64,000 bases of DNA from Microcoleus sp. FACHB-672. Lineage in GTDB: Bacteria; Cyanobacteriota; Cyanobacteriia; Cyanobacteriales; Oscillatoriaceae. This document shows, piece by piece, positions 9,301 to 18,154 of the stretch. The translations under genes and the position numbers were made by a program. Position 1 is the stretch's first letter. The number at the start of each line of letters is the position of its first letter. The notes beneath the pieces are model-generated. The model made no database searches. It saw only the letters and a list, made by a program, of their open reading frames with translations, and was not told the origin of the DNA. The stretch spans positions 248,001 through 312,000 of the forward strand of contig NZ_JACJOU010000015.1 of assembly GCF_014695725.1 (NCBI RefSeq), read 5' to 3'.

Positions 9301-11686
9301 CATACTGTTGCTGCCAGCTATTGATTGCTAAGAGTTCGATGCCGATTTGCAAATAATTTAAAGCCGGCTGATACGCAGATGATAGTTTCGCTTTCTTGCC
9401 GGCAACTAAGTTTAACTGTGCCAGCTCATTTCTTTCTAGCTGGTTAGAGATCAGTTGAATACCAAAATTGAGTTGATTAACAATGTCAAAGATTTTTTCT
9501 TCTCGTTTGCTCTCAGAAATATTTTTCAGCAGCAGTTTTCCGATGTGCTGATGGATGAGAGGCTTATCTTGTTCGGCAATTAGGGAATAAGCCGCCTGTT
9601 GAATCCTATCGTGAACAAATTTATACTTGAGTGATTGCGATGAGGCGGTTGGTAATGAGCGGGTGGTCAGTTCAGTTGCATCAACCGCTAATTCTATATC
9701 CCCCATAGTACCAATCGGAACGACTAAATTCTCGGCGACGGCTGCGTGCAAATTCTTCATAGTTTCTCGCAAAAGTTGAGAGCTAATCAATGCGAGAGTT
9801 TTTAAGTTGAATTGATTGCCAATACAGGCAGCTTTTTTTAATAAACTGTTCGTACTATCTGGCAGCTTTTGAATCTTGTCGGCCATGAGTTCGACGACGT
9901 TATCCGTGAAATCCCGCGATTGAATTTGCTCTAAATCCCACTGCCATTTGCGCGTCTGAATATCAAATTCTAACAGTTCTTCTGTATTAAGTGATTTCAA
10001 AAATTCATTCATAAAGAACGGATTGCCGCCAGTCTTAAATAGCACCAACTCAGCCAAAGGCTTAACACTTTCTGCTTCACAGTTGAGCGTATCGCCAATC
10101 AAGTGTGTGATAGTAGGTAAGTCTAAGGGTAATAGTGAAATGTACTCGATAATTGCTCCGGTTTTGGCTATTTGATCTAAAGTCAACATTAACGGATGTG
10201 CTGCGGAAACTTCGTTATCCCGATAGGCACCCATTAAAAATAATCCAGGGGAGGCGGCACTCATTAAAAGCTGCATTAATTTTAATGATCCGCCATCTGC
10301 CCACTGCAAATCATCAATAAATAATGCTAGGGGATGTTCGGGTTTCGTAAAGGTTTTAATAAAATTTTTAAAGACTAAATTAAACCGATTCTGAGACTCA
10401 TTGGGGCCAAGTTCTGGAACAGAGGTTTGCTTGCCAATAATTAATTCGAGTTCAGGAATTATATCGACAATGACTTGCCCATTAATTTCTAAAGCTTTTA
10501 ATAACTTCTCTCTCCATAAATTTAGTTGCGTTTCACTTTCAGTTAACAAGTGCTTGATTAATTCTTGGAAAGCACCGACAAGGGCACTATAGGGAATGTT
10601 TCGCTGATATTGGTCAAATTTTCCAGAAATAAAATAGCCGCGTTTTTGGGTAATCGGTTTATAAAGTTCCTGCACTAAGGCTGATTTACCGATTCCAGAA
10701 TAGCCGGCAATTAGCATTAGTTCGCTCTGCTTTGAACTGACACGCTCAAAAGCGGTTACTAAGGTGGCAATTTCTCGTTCTCTGCCATAAAGTTTTTGCG
10801 GGAGTTGAAATTTATCAGAAATGTCTTCACCGGCTAGTTCAAAATTTGTTAATTTCCCCGTCAAATTTAATTGGTTTAAACATTCTTCCAAATCTGCTTT
10901 AAGTCCCCAGGCGCTTTGATATCTTTCCTCAGCAGTTTTTGCTAAAAGTTTCATGACGATTTCTGAGAGGATGGGGGGAATTTCTGGATTTAACTCAGAC
11001 AGAGACACCGGCACTTTAGCAATGTGACAGTGAACTAATTCCAGTGCATCATCCGTTTCAAAAGGCAATTTATTCGTCAGCAATTCGTAAAAGGTAATGC
11101 CGAGCGAGTAAAAATCCGTGCGATAATCTAACGTGCGGTTCATCCTGCCGGTTTGTTCCGGCGACATATAAGCCAAAGTGCCTTCTAAAACGTTAGGATT
11201 TTTTAAAGCCGGTGTTTCCCGCGTTAACTTGGTGGAGATCCCGAAGTCAATAATTTTTAATTGGTTGGTTTCTTTATTGAAAACAACATTAGATGGATTA
11301 ATATCTTTGTGAATAACATTCGCTGCATGAATATGCCCTAATGCGTCTGTTGTAGCGACCGCAATTTGAAGAAATTCTTCTAACGTAAATTGGCACTGCT
11401 GCATCCAAGACTTCAAAGATTTCCCGCCAAAATCTTCGAGAAACATCACAAGGGTATTTTGATATTTCTGTAAGTCATAAACCTTAACCACTCCTGCCAG
11501 ATCTAGAGATTTCGTGAGGTGATACTCTGTGCGATAGCGAGTGAGTTCAGCCGGCGTCGGATAATCTTGTTTAAGAACTTTGAGGATCAGGGGTTGATCA
11601 TCTGACTCTCGAATCCCTTGATATACCAGGGAGTTGGCGCTTTCATAAATTTGAGCTTTAACAGAAATGCCGGCAAGGGTGATCAT
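6377..11686 (-). CDS. Ser/Thr protein kinase - AAA ATPase - TPR - GAF - adenylate cyclase multidomain protein
   Basis: This 1769-residue soluble signalling protein has its domains in this order. A Ser/Thr kinase (about 8-270) has Lys in LILKVLK, catalytic HKDINPSN and DFGIS. A STAND/AAA-type ATPase (about 300-600) has Walker [10 protein letters not shown] and Walker [14 protein letters not shown] long TPR-like helical region (about 750-1290) leads to a GAF domain (about 1320-1480, ending [17 protein letters not shown]). A class III nucleotide cyclase (about 1520-1700) and a short C-terminal TPR complete it. The cyclase keeps the metal Asp residues ([19 protein letters not shown]), the adenine-directing Lys and Asp (DKYIGD; VISDAVN) and the transition-state Asn/Arg (VNLASR), so it should make cAMP. 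Most relatives end in a histidine kinase instead. What it senses cannot be read from the sequence. Confidence 0.88.
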   Translation of the reverse strand: MITLAGISVKAQIYESANSLVYQGIRESDDQPLILKVLKQDYPTPAELTRYRTEYHLTKSLDLAGVVKVYDLQKYQNTLVMFLEDFGGKSLKSWMQQCQFTLEEFLQIAVATTDALGHIHAANVIHKDINPSNVVFNKETNQLKIIDFGISTKLTRETPALKNPNVLEGTLAYMSPEQTGRMNRTLDYRTDFYSLGITFYELLTNKLPFETDDALELVHCHIAKVPVSLSELNPEIPPILSEIVMKLLAKTAEERYQSAWGLKADLEECLNQLNLTGKLTNFELAGEDISDKFQLPQKLYGREREIATLVTAFERVSSKQSELMLIAGYSGIGKSALVQELYKPITQKRGYFISGKFDQYQRNIPYSALVGAFQELIKHLLTESETQLNLWREKLLKALEINGQVIVDIIPELELIIGKQTSVPELGPNESQNRFNLVFKNFIKTFTKPEHPLALFIDDLQWADGGSLKLMQLLMSAASPGLFLMGAYRDNEVSAAHPLMLTLDQIAKTGAIIEYISLLPLDLPTITHLIGDTLNCEAESVKPLAELVLFKTGGNPFFMNEFLKSLNTEELLEFDIQTRKWQWDLEQIQSRDFTDNVVELMADKIQKLPDSTNSLLKKAACIGNQFNLKTLALISSQLLRETMKNLHAAVAENLVVPIGTMGDIELAVDATELTTRSLPTASSQSLKYKFVHDRIQQAAYSLIAEQDKPLIHQHIGKLLLKNISESKREEKIFDIVNQLNFGIQLISNQLERNELAQLNLVAGKKAKLSSAYQPALNYLQIGIELLAINSWQQQYELTLSLHEEAAEIAYLKVDFVLMERFIDAVVSQAQTVLDKVKVYEVKILAYTALGQFNEAINIGLEVLKLLGIRLPKQPSKLDVLRGLLQTNLRIGFQPIASLVDLPVMSAPYPKAAMRILTRMAPSTYFAAPLLFPMIVFQQIHLSIKWGNTIDSAVAYSFYGMILCGIVGDIQSGSQFGQLALNVVSKLDTRVFKNMTGFTVYTFIRHWIEPLKEAVNPLREVYTLALQTGDLQFASYSIYSYYHLSFLSSSELVKLESEMEIYAQSIRQMGQEKTFEMQQLLHQAVLNLLSKIENPSDLTGTAFDEQVMLPKLQSRNDRATLGHFYFNKLMLSFLFNEIELAIMNADLCEQYFDGITATSTVTHFYFYDSLARLSVATDGQQSEQNRQTQKVVSNQKKMKKWAHHAPSNNLHKYYLIEAELCRFRGKYALATELYDRAISLAKEHDYIHEAALAYELAAKFYLSQGKELTAKAYMQEARYCYQLWGATAKVKHLEMRYGNLLVANQGSSQNAKATTLVTTTGSKYSLDIATVLKASQAISGEIVLDKLLSSLMKILIENAGAQQGYLILEERGKLLIEAEGAIDSEQMSVLQSMPIENFQSASQTIINYVCRTQESVVLNDATREGQFTNDQYIQENQPKSVLCVPLINQGKLVSIVYLENNLTAGAFTPERQELLNLLSAQAAIAIENARFYNKMAELNKAYERFVPRQFLQFLEKSSIVDVKLGDQVQLEMSVLFSDIRDFTTISEGINPEENFKFINSYLSRMEPAIVENNGFIDKYIGDAIMALFSGEADNAVKAGISMLHRLAEYNQHRAHSGYHPIQIGIGINTGTLMLGTVGGQNRMDGTVISDAVNLASRVEGLTKNYGLPLLITQQTYERLTKSADYAIRTIDTVNVKGKSQSVTVYEIFETDPPALKNGKLNTLQSFTEALSLYNLEQFNKAAQLFEECLRLNPGDQVAQIYRQRCYQNHR

Positions 11687-11984
11687 CTTAATGTTTTTTG
11701 CAGTTAAGAATTATTAATCTATCTCAAGATAGATGCAATTATCATAAAAACTTAATCATTAGTAGTATAACTTTTCCCTGAGCCGGCACACAATAGCACT
11801 CAGCAATTCCCTCATACCCTAATGCCGGACTCTATGTGAAAAAACAGAGCCAGTAAAATTAGCCATTAAAGCGCAGTTTAGACAGAAAGGAAAACCGGCA
11901 CTAGCGCAATGAGTAATGAAAAATCAACTAGATTTGCAATAATCTAGTCGATGGTGGCAGCATTGGAATCACAAAGCTGATCTT

Positions 11985-13463
11985 TTAATTAAAGAGAATT
12001 CGAGGTGCCGGCAAAAGAATTAACACCAACAAAGCCAATGCGATTAATCCTAAAAAATCGCGTCGATTATCAAGTTCGCTCACATCATTAAGCGCCGGCT
12101 CATCACGAATAGGCATCACGATTAACAGCAGCGCCCACAGCAACAATTCAGGCCGGATAAAAGACAAAATTAACATCAAGAACCGGGCGATTTGACCCAC
12201 GATCAAGCTCGTGCGCTGTCCGAACATGGCATGAACGATGTGACCGCCATCAAGAGCGCCAACCGGCATCAAATTGAACGCAGTGACGATCATCCCGACA
12301 TAGCCGGCAACCGCAACTGGATGCAGCGAGATTGCCTTACCGGCACTCAACGCACTGCCCAACGCCAGCTTACTCAACAGACTCAGCAACAGAAAAAAGT
12401 TGGGGTTGAGCGCATCAAACGTTAACATTCCAGCGCTGGGAAGCGAGGGAACCACTTGAGAGTGAGCTAACCCCCAAACCAGCAGCGGCACCGTTACGAC
12501 GAAGCCTGCTAAAGGGCCGGCAATACTGATATCAAACAGCGCTTTGCGATTCGGCACCGGCGATCGCATCTGTATAAACGCACCAAACGTACCCAAGAAA
12601 AATGGCAAGGGAATAAAATAGGGCAGCGTCGTGCGAATTTGATAAAACCGTGCCGTCAAGTAATGGGCCAACTCGTGAACGCCCAAAATCGTCATCAGCG
12701 CCAAGGCGTATGGTAGTCCTTTCAGCAGTAAAGCTGGATTCGCCGGCAGCTTGTCTGCCATCCCAACCAGTTGAACCCCAAATCGCGTCGTCGTGAACAG
12801 TGCGATCACCAGCAGCGCTAAGGCAAAAGCAGGCCGTGTGATCAACTCAGGTTTCTGCCCTTCAGCCGCCTCTCGGTAAGGGTTGGGCACCAGTGCAAAG
12901 AAAGGTTTGCGATTAAGAGTTTCGCGAAACACCAGTAAAAACCGATCGCCAAATAAGGCGGTTATTTTTTCCTCAACAGTCTGGTAAGCCTCCTGTGGAT
13001 TTGTCCGTAGCCGGCCCCAGCAGATCACCGCTTGAGGCCGGTATTCAATGTTTTGCAAATAATAAGTAGACCAAGGAAAACAATCGCGTAGCTGGGTTTC
13101 TTCAGCTTGAGTAATCGGACGCACCGACGGGCGATCCTTCTTAGAATCGTCTGTCTGAGGCGATTCCTCCGCTAAATCCGTTAAATCCGTATCAGCCGGC
13201 TGCTTTGGTGGCATTGCCTCGCGACGGCCCAAATGAATGAGCCACCAGTAAATCGGCGGACAAATCAAAAACGGGCCAATTGCCACTGCCAGAGGCATGG
13301 GTTGGTTTTGGCCATAAATTAACGCCCACACGCACCAAATCAAAGCCGGCGTCATCATCACCAGCCACAAAATCCACACCGGCGTGCGGGTTACAGTAGC
13401 GACAGAGCGCTGCAAAATGAGATATGTAAACAGTCCAAGAAACAGGAGCAACCAGAGAACCAT
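11985..13463 (-). CDS. Site-2 protease family (M50) intramembrane metalloprotease, EGY-like
   Basis: This is an intramembrane zinc protease. The zinc motif HELAH lies in TILGVHELAHYLTARFY, and the third ligand motif is NLMPVGALDGGH. Both are embedded in hydrophobic helices, with two further helices at the N-terminus and a cytosolic segment between them. The order and the GxFIQMRSPVPNRKALFDI stretch resemble the plastid/cyanobacterial EGY group. I place the start at ATG 13463 (492 aa). A TTG five codons upstream is possible but would overlap the divergent gene, whose start is 13467. The two genes start only 3 bp apart, so their promoters must overlap each other's coding regions. The substrate is unknown. 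Confidence 0.88.
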   Translation of the reverse strand: MVLWLLLFLGLFTYLILQRSVATVTRTPVWILWLVMMTPALIWCVWALIYGQNQPMPLAVAIGPFLICPPIYWWLIHLGRREAMPPKQPADTDLTDLAEESPQTDDSKKDRPSVRPITQAEETQLRDCFPWSTYYLQNIEYRPQAVICWGRLRTNPQEAYQTVEEKITALFGDRFLLVFRETLNRKPFFALVPNPYREAAEGQKPELITRPAFALALLVIALFTTTRFGVQLVGMADKLPANPALLLKGLPYALALMTILGVHELAHYLTARFYQIRTTLPYFIPLPFFLGTFGAFIQMRSPVPNRKALFDISIAGPLAGFVVTVPLLVWGLAHSQVVPSLPSAGMLTFDALNPNFFLLLSLLSKLALGSALSAGKAISLHPVAVAGYVGMIVTAFNLMPVGALDGGHIVHAMFGQRTSLIVGQIARFLMLILSFIRPELLLWALLLIVMPIRDEPALNDVSELDNRRDFLGLIALALLVLILLPAPRILFN

Positions 13464-13466
13464 GCT

Positions 13467-14123
13467 ATGCCCAAGCAACCACAGGCTGCCCTCGATACCG
13501 TTTATGCGTTTTCACCCAACCGAGATACCTTGGGAGCAACAGCCTATCTCATTGTAGAAAACCACGCCAATATCCTCATCGACTGTCCGGCAATTGATGA
13601 GCTTAACTTAGAATTTTTGCAACAGCAAGGCGGCGTGCGGTGGTTATTTCTTACGCATCGGGGCGCTATAGGCAAGGCAGAGAAAATTCAGCAAGAAACC
13701 GGCTGTGAAATCCTCATTCAAGAGCAAGAAGCCTATCTTTTGCCGGAATTAGCCGTAAAAAACTTTTCTCACGAGTTTACTTTCAGCCCTAGCTGCCAAG
13801 CCATTTGGACACCCGGACACTCTCCCGGTTCATCTTGCCTGTATTATGCCGGCAGTGGAGGAGTGCTGTTCACCGGGCGTCATTTGCTGCCAAATCAACA
13901 AGGTGAGCCGATGCCTTTGCGAACCTCAAAAACCTTTCACTGGCCACGACAGATCCGCAGCGTTCAGTCGCTTATCGAGCGTTTCACGCCGGCAACCCTA
14001 AGTTATATCTGCCCTGGTGCTAACACCGGCTACTTACGCGGCCAACGAGTCATTGATCGCGCTTACGGGCGGTTAGCCCAGCTTGACCTGGAAGGTTGCC
14101 GGCAGTCTCAAGCCTTGGTGTAG
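13467..14123 (+). CDS. Metallo-beta-lactamase-fold protein with degenerate metal site
   Basis: The 218 residues follow the MBL fold. Features are an N-terminal beta-hairpin (TAYLIVENHANILIDCPAI), a motif-1 position WLFLTHRGAIGKAEKI, TPGHSPGSSCLYY for the motif-3 His, and FTGRHLLPN where a metal Asp normally follows TG. The usual HxHxDH is replaced by THRGAIG, and the FTGD Asp is Arg. Two or more zinc/iron ligands therefore appear to be missing. It may bind something other than a di-metal centre or be non-catalytic. The start codon is 3 bp from the divergent site-2 protease gene. Confidence 0.75.
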   Translation: MPKQPQAALDTVYAFSPNRDTLGATAYLIVENHANILIDCPAIDELNLEFLQQQGGVRWLFLTHRGAIGKAEKIQQETGCEILIQEQEAYLLPELAVKNFSHEFTFSPSCQAIWTPGHSPGSSCLYYAGSGGVLFTGRHLLPNQQGEPMPLRTSKTFHWPRQIRSVQSLIERFTPATLSYICPGANTGYLRGQRVIDRAYGRLAQLDLEGCRQSQALV

Positions 14124-14144
14124 TGCTGATTCCTGAGTCCTGAG

Positions 14145-14162
14145 TAACCTGAGTTCGGGTTA
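14145..14162 (+). repeat. Left imperfect 18-bp direct repeat of genomic island
   Basis: The 18 bases TAACCTGAGTTCGGGTTA match TAACGTGAGTTCGGGATA at 18044-18061 at 16 positions. The core TGAGTTCGGG is a sequence I associate with the ends of cyanobacterial insertion sequences. The pair brackets the GC-rich gene block and marks its likely borders. Confidence 0.55.
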
Positions 14163-14210
14163 AGCAGAAGGGAGAAAAAAGGCATTGATCTTGAGAGAAG
14201 GCTTCTTAGG

Positions 14211-14384
14211 ATGAAGGCAATAGAGCGCACTTTCGCCTGGCTGGGTCGCAACCGGCGTCTGAGCAAAGATTATGAGGCGCTGCCGCCTAGCAGAGAAGCC
14301 TTCGTATACGTGTCCACGATCCGCCTCATGCTCAAGCGGCTCACCAAGCCAAAGCCGGCGAAACGCCAATTTCACGCGCTATGA
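14211..14384 (+). pseudogene. IS5-type transposase C-terminal remnant
   Basis: The frame from 14211 to the TGA at 14382-14384 encodes 57 residues. They include IERTFAWLGRNRRLSKDYEA and a tail AFVYVSTIRLMLKRL. This is the conserved C-terminal motif of IS5-group transposases, the region of the final catalytic Glu (ERTFAWLGR). Everything upstream of it is missing, and the preceding 40 bp has no transposase match. It is a dead remnant at the left border of the island. Confidence 0.82.
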
Positions 14385-14490
14385 AACACGCGCTTATAGG
14401 GTTCACCGTAGAAAACCCAGAAAAAAGTGAATTATAGGTATTGAACTATTATGTAGTGCGCTATATAATTGTAGTTGACTGGATTTTTAA

Positions 14491-14967
14491 ATGGATAACA
14501 ACTCGAACATCAACCAACGGCGACAGGTGGGGAGGCAGCTTTCGTTTGCCCTTTATAGTGCTTCCAACCGCGTCATTCGGCTTCATCGGCCCTTTCTTGA
14601 GCCTTTGGGCCTGACCTATCCTCAGTTTCTGGTCATGCTCGCTCTCTACGAGGGCACCCCGCGCACTGTTGGGGAAGTAGGGCAAGAACTCGGTATGGAT
14701 AACGGGACTTTGACGCCCCTGTTAAAGCGCCTTGAGAGCGCGGGGTTGGTGACGCGCACCCGTGACCAACAGGACGAACGCCGCGTTCTTATCGAGCTGA
14801 CAGAAGCGGGCGAGGCACTCCGCGAGGCAGCGTGCTCGATCCCTGAAAAGATCGAGACGGCCTGCCGTCTCTCCGATGAAGACCTTGCCGAGCTTCGCGA
14901 CACCTTGAACGGGCTGGCAATACCCCGTTCAGCCAAGGCTCTCGACCACGAACCACCTTCCAACTGA
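14491..14967 (+). CDS. MarR-family regulator, OhrR-like but with the sensing Cys replaced by Ser
   Basis: This 158-residue winged-helix regulator has the OhrR signature from about residue 16: QLSFALYSASN, HRPFLEPLGLTYPQFLVMLAL, then DNGTLTPLLKRLESAGLVTR and the wing RDQQDERRVLIELT. In OhrR the motif reads LCFALY and that Cys senses organic peroxide; here it is Ser18 (codon TCG). Two other Cys occur in the C-terminal helices (EAACSIPEKIETACRLS). The GC content and codon choice are richer in GC than in flanking cyanobacterial genes. It lies 22 bp before a nitroreductase gene, its probable target. Confidence 0.87.
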   Translation: MDNNSNINQRRQVGRQLSFALYSASNRVIRLHRPFLEPLGLTYPQFLVMLALYEGTPRTVGEVGQELGMDNGTLTPLLKRLESAGLVTRTRDQQDERRVLIELTEAGEALREAACSIPEKIETACRLSDEDLAELRDTLNGLAIPRSAKALDHEPPSN

Positions 14968-14989
14968 CACCATCTTTTGAGGTTTCACG

Positions 14990-15718
14990 ATGTCAAACGC
15001 AACACACCTTTCAAACGGTCTCATTGAATTAGAAAATGAACCATCACAAACACTCTCTTTTGAAGAGACAGTTCGAGCGCGCCGCTCATTCCGCTCATTT
15101 TTACCAACACCCGTCCCTAACGCTCAAATAAAGCAAGTCTTGGAAGATGCACAATATTCTCCATCGAATTGCAACACGCAGCCGTGGAACACACACATCG
15201 TTTCGGGCGAAAAGATCAAAGAATTGGGCCGCATTCTAACCGAGCAAAACGAAGCGGAGAATTTCACGCCGGATTTTAGCTTCGATATGGAGTGCTTTTA
15301 TGGCGCCTATAGTGAACGCCGAATTGAACACGGCAAAACCTTTTATGAGGCGATGGGTGTGGCGCGGGGCGACAAGATCGCGCGTCATAAAGCCGCTGCA
15401 AAAAATTACACCTTCTACGGTGCACCTCATGTCGCTCTGCTCTTCATGCCTTCCTTTGGAGATAATGTGCGCGTTGGCGGTGACATTGGAATGTATGGCC
15501 AGACGTTTTTGTTGTCTCTGACGGCGCGCGGTTTAGGAGGTATTCCGCAGACCGCCATTGGCTTTTTTGCACAGACCATCCGCGAATATTTGGGTATCTC
15601 CGATGAACTCAAGCTGATGTTTGCCATTGCGTTTGGCTATCCAGACTTCACAGCACCAGTCAACAGCGTTCGGATGGGGCGCGTTCCCGTCTCAGAGAGC
15701 GTGACCTTTCACCATTAA
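14990..15718 (+). CDS. Nitroreductase-family FMN oxidoreductase
   Basis: The 242 residues show the nitroreductase pattern. The N-terminal FMN phosphate-binding element is VRARRSFRSFLPTPVP. It is followed by YSPSNCNTQPWNTHIVSG and the C-terminal GIPQTAIGFFAQTIREYLGI and FAIAFGYPDFTAPVNSVRMGR. Such flavoproteins reduce nitro-aromatics, quinones or related electrophiles with NAD(P)H. The gene follows the MarR regulator by 22 bp in the same orientation, a common pairing in proteobacteria. Its codon usage is less GC-rich than the next two oxidoreductases, so the island may be a mosaic. The substrate is unknown. Confidence 0.87.
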   Translation: MSNATHLSNGLIELENEPSQTLSFEETVRARRSFRSFLPTPVPNAQIKQVLEDAQYSPSNCNTQPWNTHIVSGEKIKELGRILTEQNEAENFTPDFSFDMECFYGAYSERRIEHGKTFYEAMGVARGDKIARHKAAAKNYTFYGAPHVALLFMPSFGDNVRVGGDIGMYGQTFLLSLTARGLGGIPQTAIGFFAQTIREYLGISDELKLMFAIAFGYPDFTAPVNSVRMGRVPVSESVTFHH

Positions 15719-15735
15719 AAAATGTTCGGATGGGG

Positions 15736-15876
15736 ATGATTGGTCATTTAACAGATGTAACCCACAGACCAGAAGTAAAAGCCGCGCTGGCGCAGGCTGA
15801 CGCCTGACAGATTGCTGGCTACCGCGCCGAGGCGGACGAGGCCGCGCGCCCCTACTTCGAGAATCACTCGGGGTAA
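15736..15876 (+). pseudogene. Short broken coding remnant, unidentified
   Basis: A frame starting at ATG 15736 reads 23 residues to TGA (15805-15807), then continues in the same frame for 22 residues (IAGYRAEADEAARPYFENHS) to TAA at 15874-15876. The composition after the stop is protein-like and GC-rich, as in the genes that follow. I do not recognise the family. It looks like the end of a decayed gene between the nitroreductase and the next oxidoreductase. Confidence 0.3.
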
Positions 15877-15939
15877 GACCGGCCCAAATGATGTACAGCA
15901 GTGGAATGAGACTCTTACCCAGTACAAGGAAATCGTTTT

Positions 15940-16686
15940 ATGAAGATAGGCATTCTTGGCACTGGCCATATCGGGAAGACTTTGGCACGCAAACTCAGTG
16001 CGGCCGGACATGACGTGAAGGTGGCCAACTCTCGCGGCCCCGAGACCATCGAGGCCGATGTGCTGGCTTTCGGCGCACGCGCGGTCTCGACCGCTGAAGC
16101 GGTGGAGGACGTTGACGCGGTGATCCTCTCGATCCCTCTCAACCGCATTCCCACAATCGCGCCGCTAATCGCCAACCTACCAGCCGAGACAGTCGTCATC
16201 GACACGTCTAATTACTATCCCCACCGCGACGACAAGATCGATGCCATCGAGGCCGGGCAGGTTGAGAGCCTTTGGGTGGCCCAACAGCTAGGCCGGCCAA
16301 TTGCCAAGGCGTGGAACGCGATCGGGTCTGGCTCCTTCGCCACTAAGGGCAAGTCTGCTGGAAGTCCTGACCGTATCGCCCTCCCTGTGGCTGCTGACCG
16401 CGAGAACGATCGCTCCGTGGCGATGGCGCTCGTCGAAGACACCGGGCTTGATGCTTTCGACGCCGGCACGCTCGCCGATTCGTGGCGCCAGCAACCCGGC
16501 TCGCCCTGTTACTGCACAGACCTCAACCGCGAGGAAATGCCTGCCGCGCTCGCCTCGGCGGAACGTGAGCGCTTGCCCAGGCGCCGCGAGCTTGCGATCG
16601 AGGCGATCATGGAGCGGGTGGGTGATAGCGCTACCAACCCGGATTCTGACTATGCCGTGCGCCTGACCCGCGCGCTGTTCATGTGA
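15940..16686 (+). CDS. F420-dependent-reductase-like NAD(P)-binding oxidoreductase
   Basis: The N-terminal Rossmann motif is KIGILGTGHIGKTLARKLSA, followed by VKVANSRGPE, where the residues after the second strand favour NADP binding. The sequence continues through ADAVILSIPLNRI-like strands and VVIDTSNYYPHRDDKIDAIE. It belongs to the group annotated as NADPH-dependent F420 reductase or NAD(P)-binding domain (NPB). In bacteria without F420 the true substrate is unknown. The gene is GC-rich and proteobacterial in style. Its last 50 residues recur in broken form at 17.8-18.05 kb, which implies a second copy was once present. Confidence 0.82.
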   Translation: MKIGILGTGHIGKTLARKLSAAGHDVKVANSRGPETIEADVLAFGARAVSTAEAVEDVDAVILSIPLNRIPTIAPLIANLPAETVVIDTSNYYPHRDDKIDAIEAGQVESLWVAQQLGRPIAKAWNAIGSGSFATKGKSAGSPDRIALPVAADRENDRSVAMALVEDTGLDAFDAGTLADSWRQQPGSPCYCTDLNREEMPAALASAERERLPRRRELAIEAIMERVGDSATNPDSDYAVRLTRALFM

Positions 16687-16853
16687 AGGCGGTCATGGGC
16701 TGGAGAACAACTTCCCCGCCCGTCACGCCGATCGTCCCGACCGACCACAACAGTGAGACGTGACATGGCTCGTTACATTATCATCGCATCATGCGTTGAG
16801 CCGCGCCACGCCTCTTCCCGTTCGACATCCACACAAACAACCGGAGAGCAATC

Positions 16854-17783
16854 ATGGCGACCGACAACAGCCCGCTCATCTTCCTCATGGGCGTCACCGG
16901 CCAGACTGGCCGGCTAATCCTAGAGGATTTCGATCGCACGCCCGGCAATGCCCGCATCCGCGTCGGCGTGCGTAAGCAGAAGGATCTGGAGCGTCTGCGC
17001 GGCGAAGGCCGCGACGCCGTCCTGTTCGACCTCGACGATCCGCGAACCTTCGGCCCGGCGCTTTGTGGCGTTGATCGCATGAACATCCTCACCGGCTACA
17101 CCATCGCAATGACCCACCAAACCAAGACCGTGGTGGACGCGGCGAAGAAGGCGGGCGTGCAGCACATCGTCAACCAGGGCGTCTTCGCGGCGGAAGACGC
17201 TACCGACTCGAAATATTGCTGGTTCGCCCTGGTCGAAGCCTACATCGAGGCCAGTGGCATCGCTTGGACGCACTTACATCCCAACGTGTTTCTTGAGAAC
17301 ATGCTCAGCGTATCGCAGCCCATTGGCGGCACGTTCTCAGTTTTCTGGGGCGTGAACCGCGTCGGTTACGTCGCGCTTCACGATCTGGCCGCAGTAACCG
17401 CCAAGGTCTTGCGCGACGGTCCAGAACGCTATGGTTCGAAGGACTATTATCTCAGCACCGAAACCATGACCGGCCCGGAACTGGCCACCGCACTCAGCGA
17501 AGTGCTCGACCGTTCGATTCGCTGCAACACGCTCGATCCGTCAGAGGTGGAGGCGCTGTTCAAGAAAGGCACGTTGGAAGTTGAGGACTGGTATGCCCGC
17601 AGCTCATTCGAGCTTCTTACGCAGTTCGCCGACGGGCGCATGGGCTATATGGGCACCGTCAAGGACGACGTGCCTTTCCTGCTCGGGCGGCCCGCCACCA
17701 GCGTGCGCGACTGGGCAAGGGCGAACAAGGCGCAGCTGCTCGATCTGGTTGATCAGCGCGCCGACGAAACTCCCACGGAATAA
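16854..17783 (+). CDS. NmrA-like NAD(P)-binding oxidoreductase (atypical SDR)
   Basis: The Rossmann start is PLIFLMGVTGQTGRLILEDF (GxxGxxG). It is followed by RVGVRKQKDLERL, the position that contacts the NADP phosphate, and by AAKKAGVQHIVNQGVF and IEASGIAWTHLHPNVFLENM. These are hallmarks of the NmrA / NAD(P)H-azoreductase group, which lacks the classical SDR catalytic Tyr-Lys pair. At 309 residues the protein is full length. It is GC-rich, like the preceding gene. The 167 bp upstream contain a short frame MARYIIIASCVEP from 16764 that may be the beginning of a lost gene. The function is unknown; redox sensing or quinone reduction are the family roles. Confidence 0.8.
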   Translation: MATDNSPLIFLMGVTGQTGRLILEDFDRTPGNARIRVGVRKQKDLERLRGEGRDAVLFDLDDPRTFGPALCGVDRMNILTGYTIAMTHQTKTVVDAAKKAGVQHIVNQGVFAAEDATDSKYCWFALVEAYIEASGIAWTHLHPNVFLENMLSVSQPIGGTFSVFWGVNRVGYVALHDLAAVTAKVLRDGPERYGSKDYYLSTETMTGPELATALSEVLDRSIRCNTLDPSEVEALFKKGTLEVEDWYARSSFELLTQFADGRMGYMGTVKDDVPFLLGRPATSVRDWARANKAQLLDLVDQRADETPTE

Positions 17784-17800
17784 GCCGGCGATTTTCGCAG

Positions 17801-18046
17801 GTGGGAGTGGTCGCAGAAGCGCCTTACCAGCGCATGCTAAGCGCCTCCGCCTGTCCCAATTCGGATCGAGACCCGGCGAAAACTCGGCGCGAACAGATGG
17901 CGGCAGCGCTGGCATCTGCCGACGCATCACGATCACCAAAGCGCCGGGACTTGGCAGTTGCAGTGCTGCAAGAGCGGCTTGGTGACGCTACGACAAATCC
18001 GGATGCCGATTTCGGGGTTCGCGTAAACCGTGTGATTTGTATGTAA
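17801..18046 (+). pseudogene. Truncated second copy of the F420-reductase-like C-terminus
   Basis: Roughly the last 52 residues of this frame (from REQMAAALASAD to the stop) align with the C-terminus of the oxidoreductase ending at 16686. Both share MPAALASAE/MAAALASAD, RRRELAIEAIMERVGDSATN versus RRDLAVAVLQERLGDATTN, and a final Met before the stop. About half the positions are identical. The N-terminal Rossmann domain is absent. It is a decayed paralogue rather than a functional gene and lies at the right border of the island. Confidence 0.72.
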
Positions 18047-18061
18047 CGTGAGTTCGGGATA
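18044..18061 (+). repeat. Right imperfect 18-bp direct repeat of genomic island
   Basis: TAACGTGAGTTCGGGATA is the partner of 14145-14162, with 2 mismatches in 18. It overlaps the stop codon of the truncated oxidoreductase remnant. The 90 bp after it contain no gene and look like an insertion-sequence edge. Confidence 0.55.
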
Positions 18062-18154
18062 GAAAAGGGACAAGCAGGTAAGTTAAAAGTCATTACACCA
18101 AAGCTTTACAGGCTCGTCCCATGATTAGGTTGGCGCAGCCTTGCCCAATGCCCC

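Noticed and set aside
14160-14375. 71-residue minus-strand frame
   Set aside because: It is antisense to the IS5 transposase remnant, whose conserved motif is on the plus strand.
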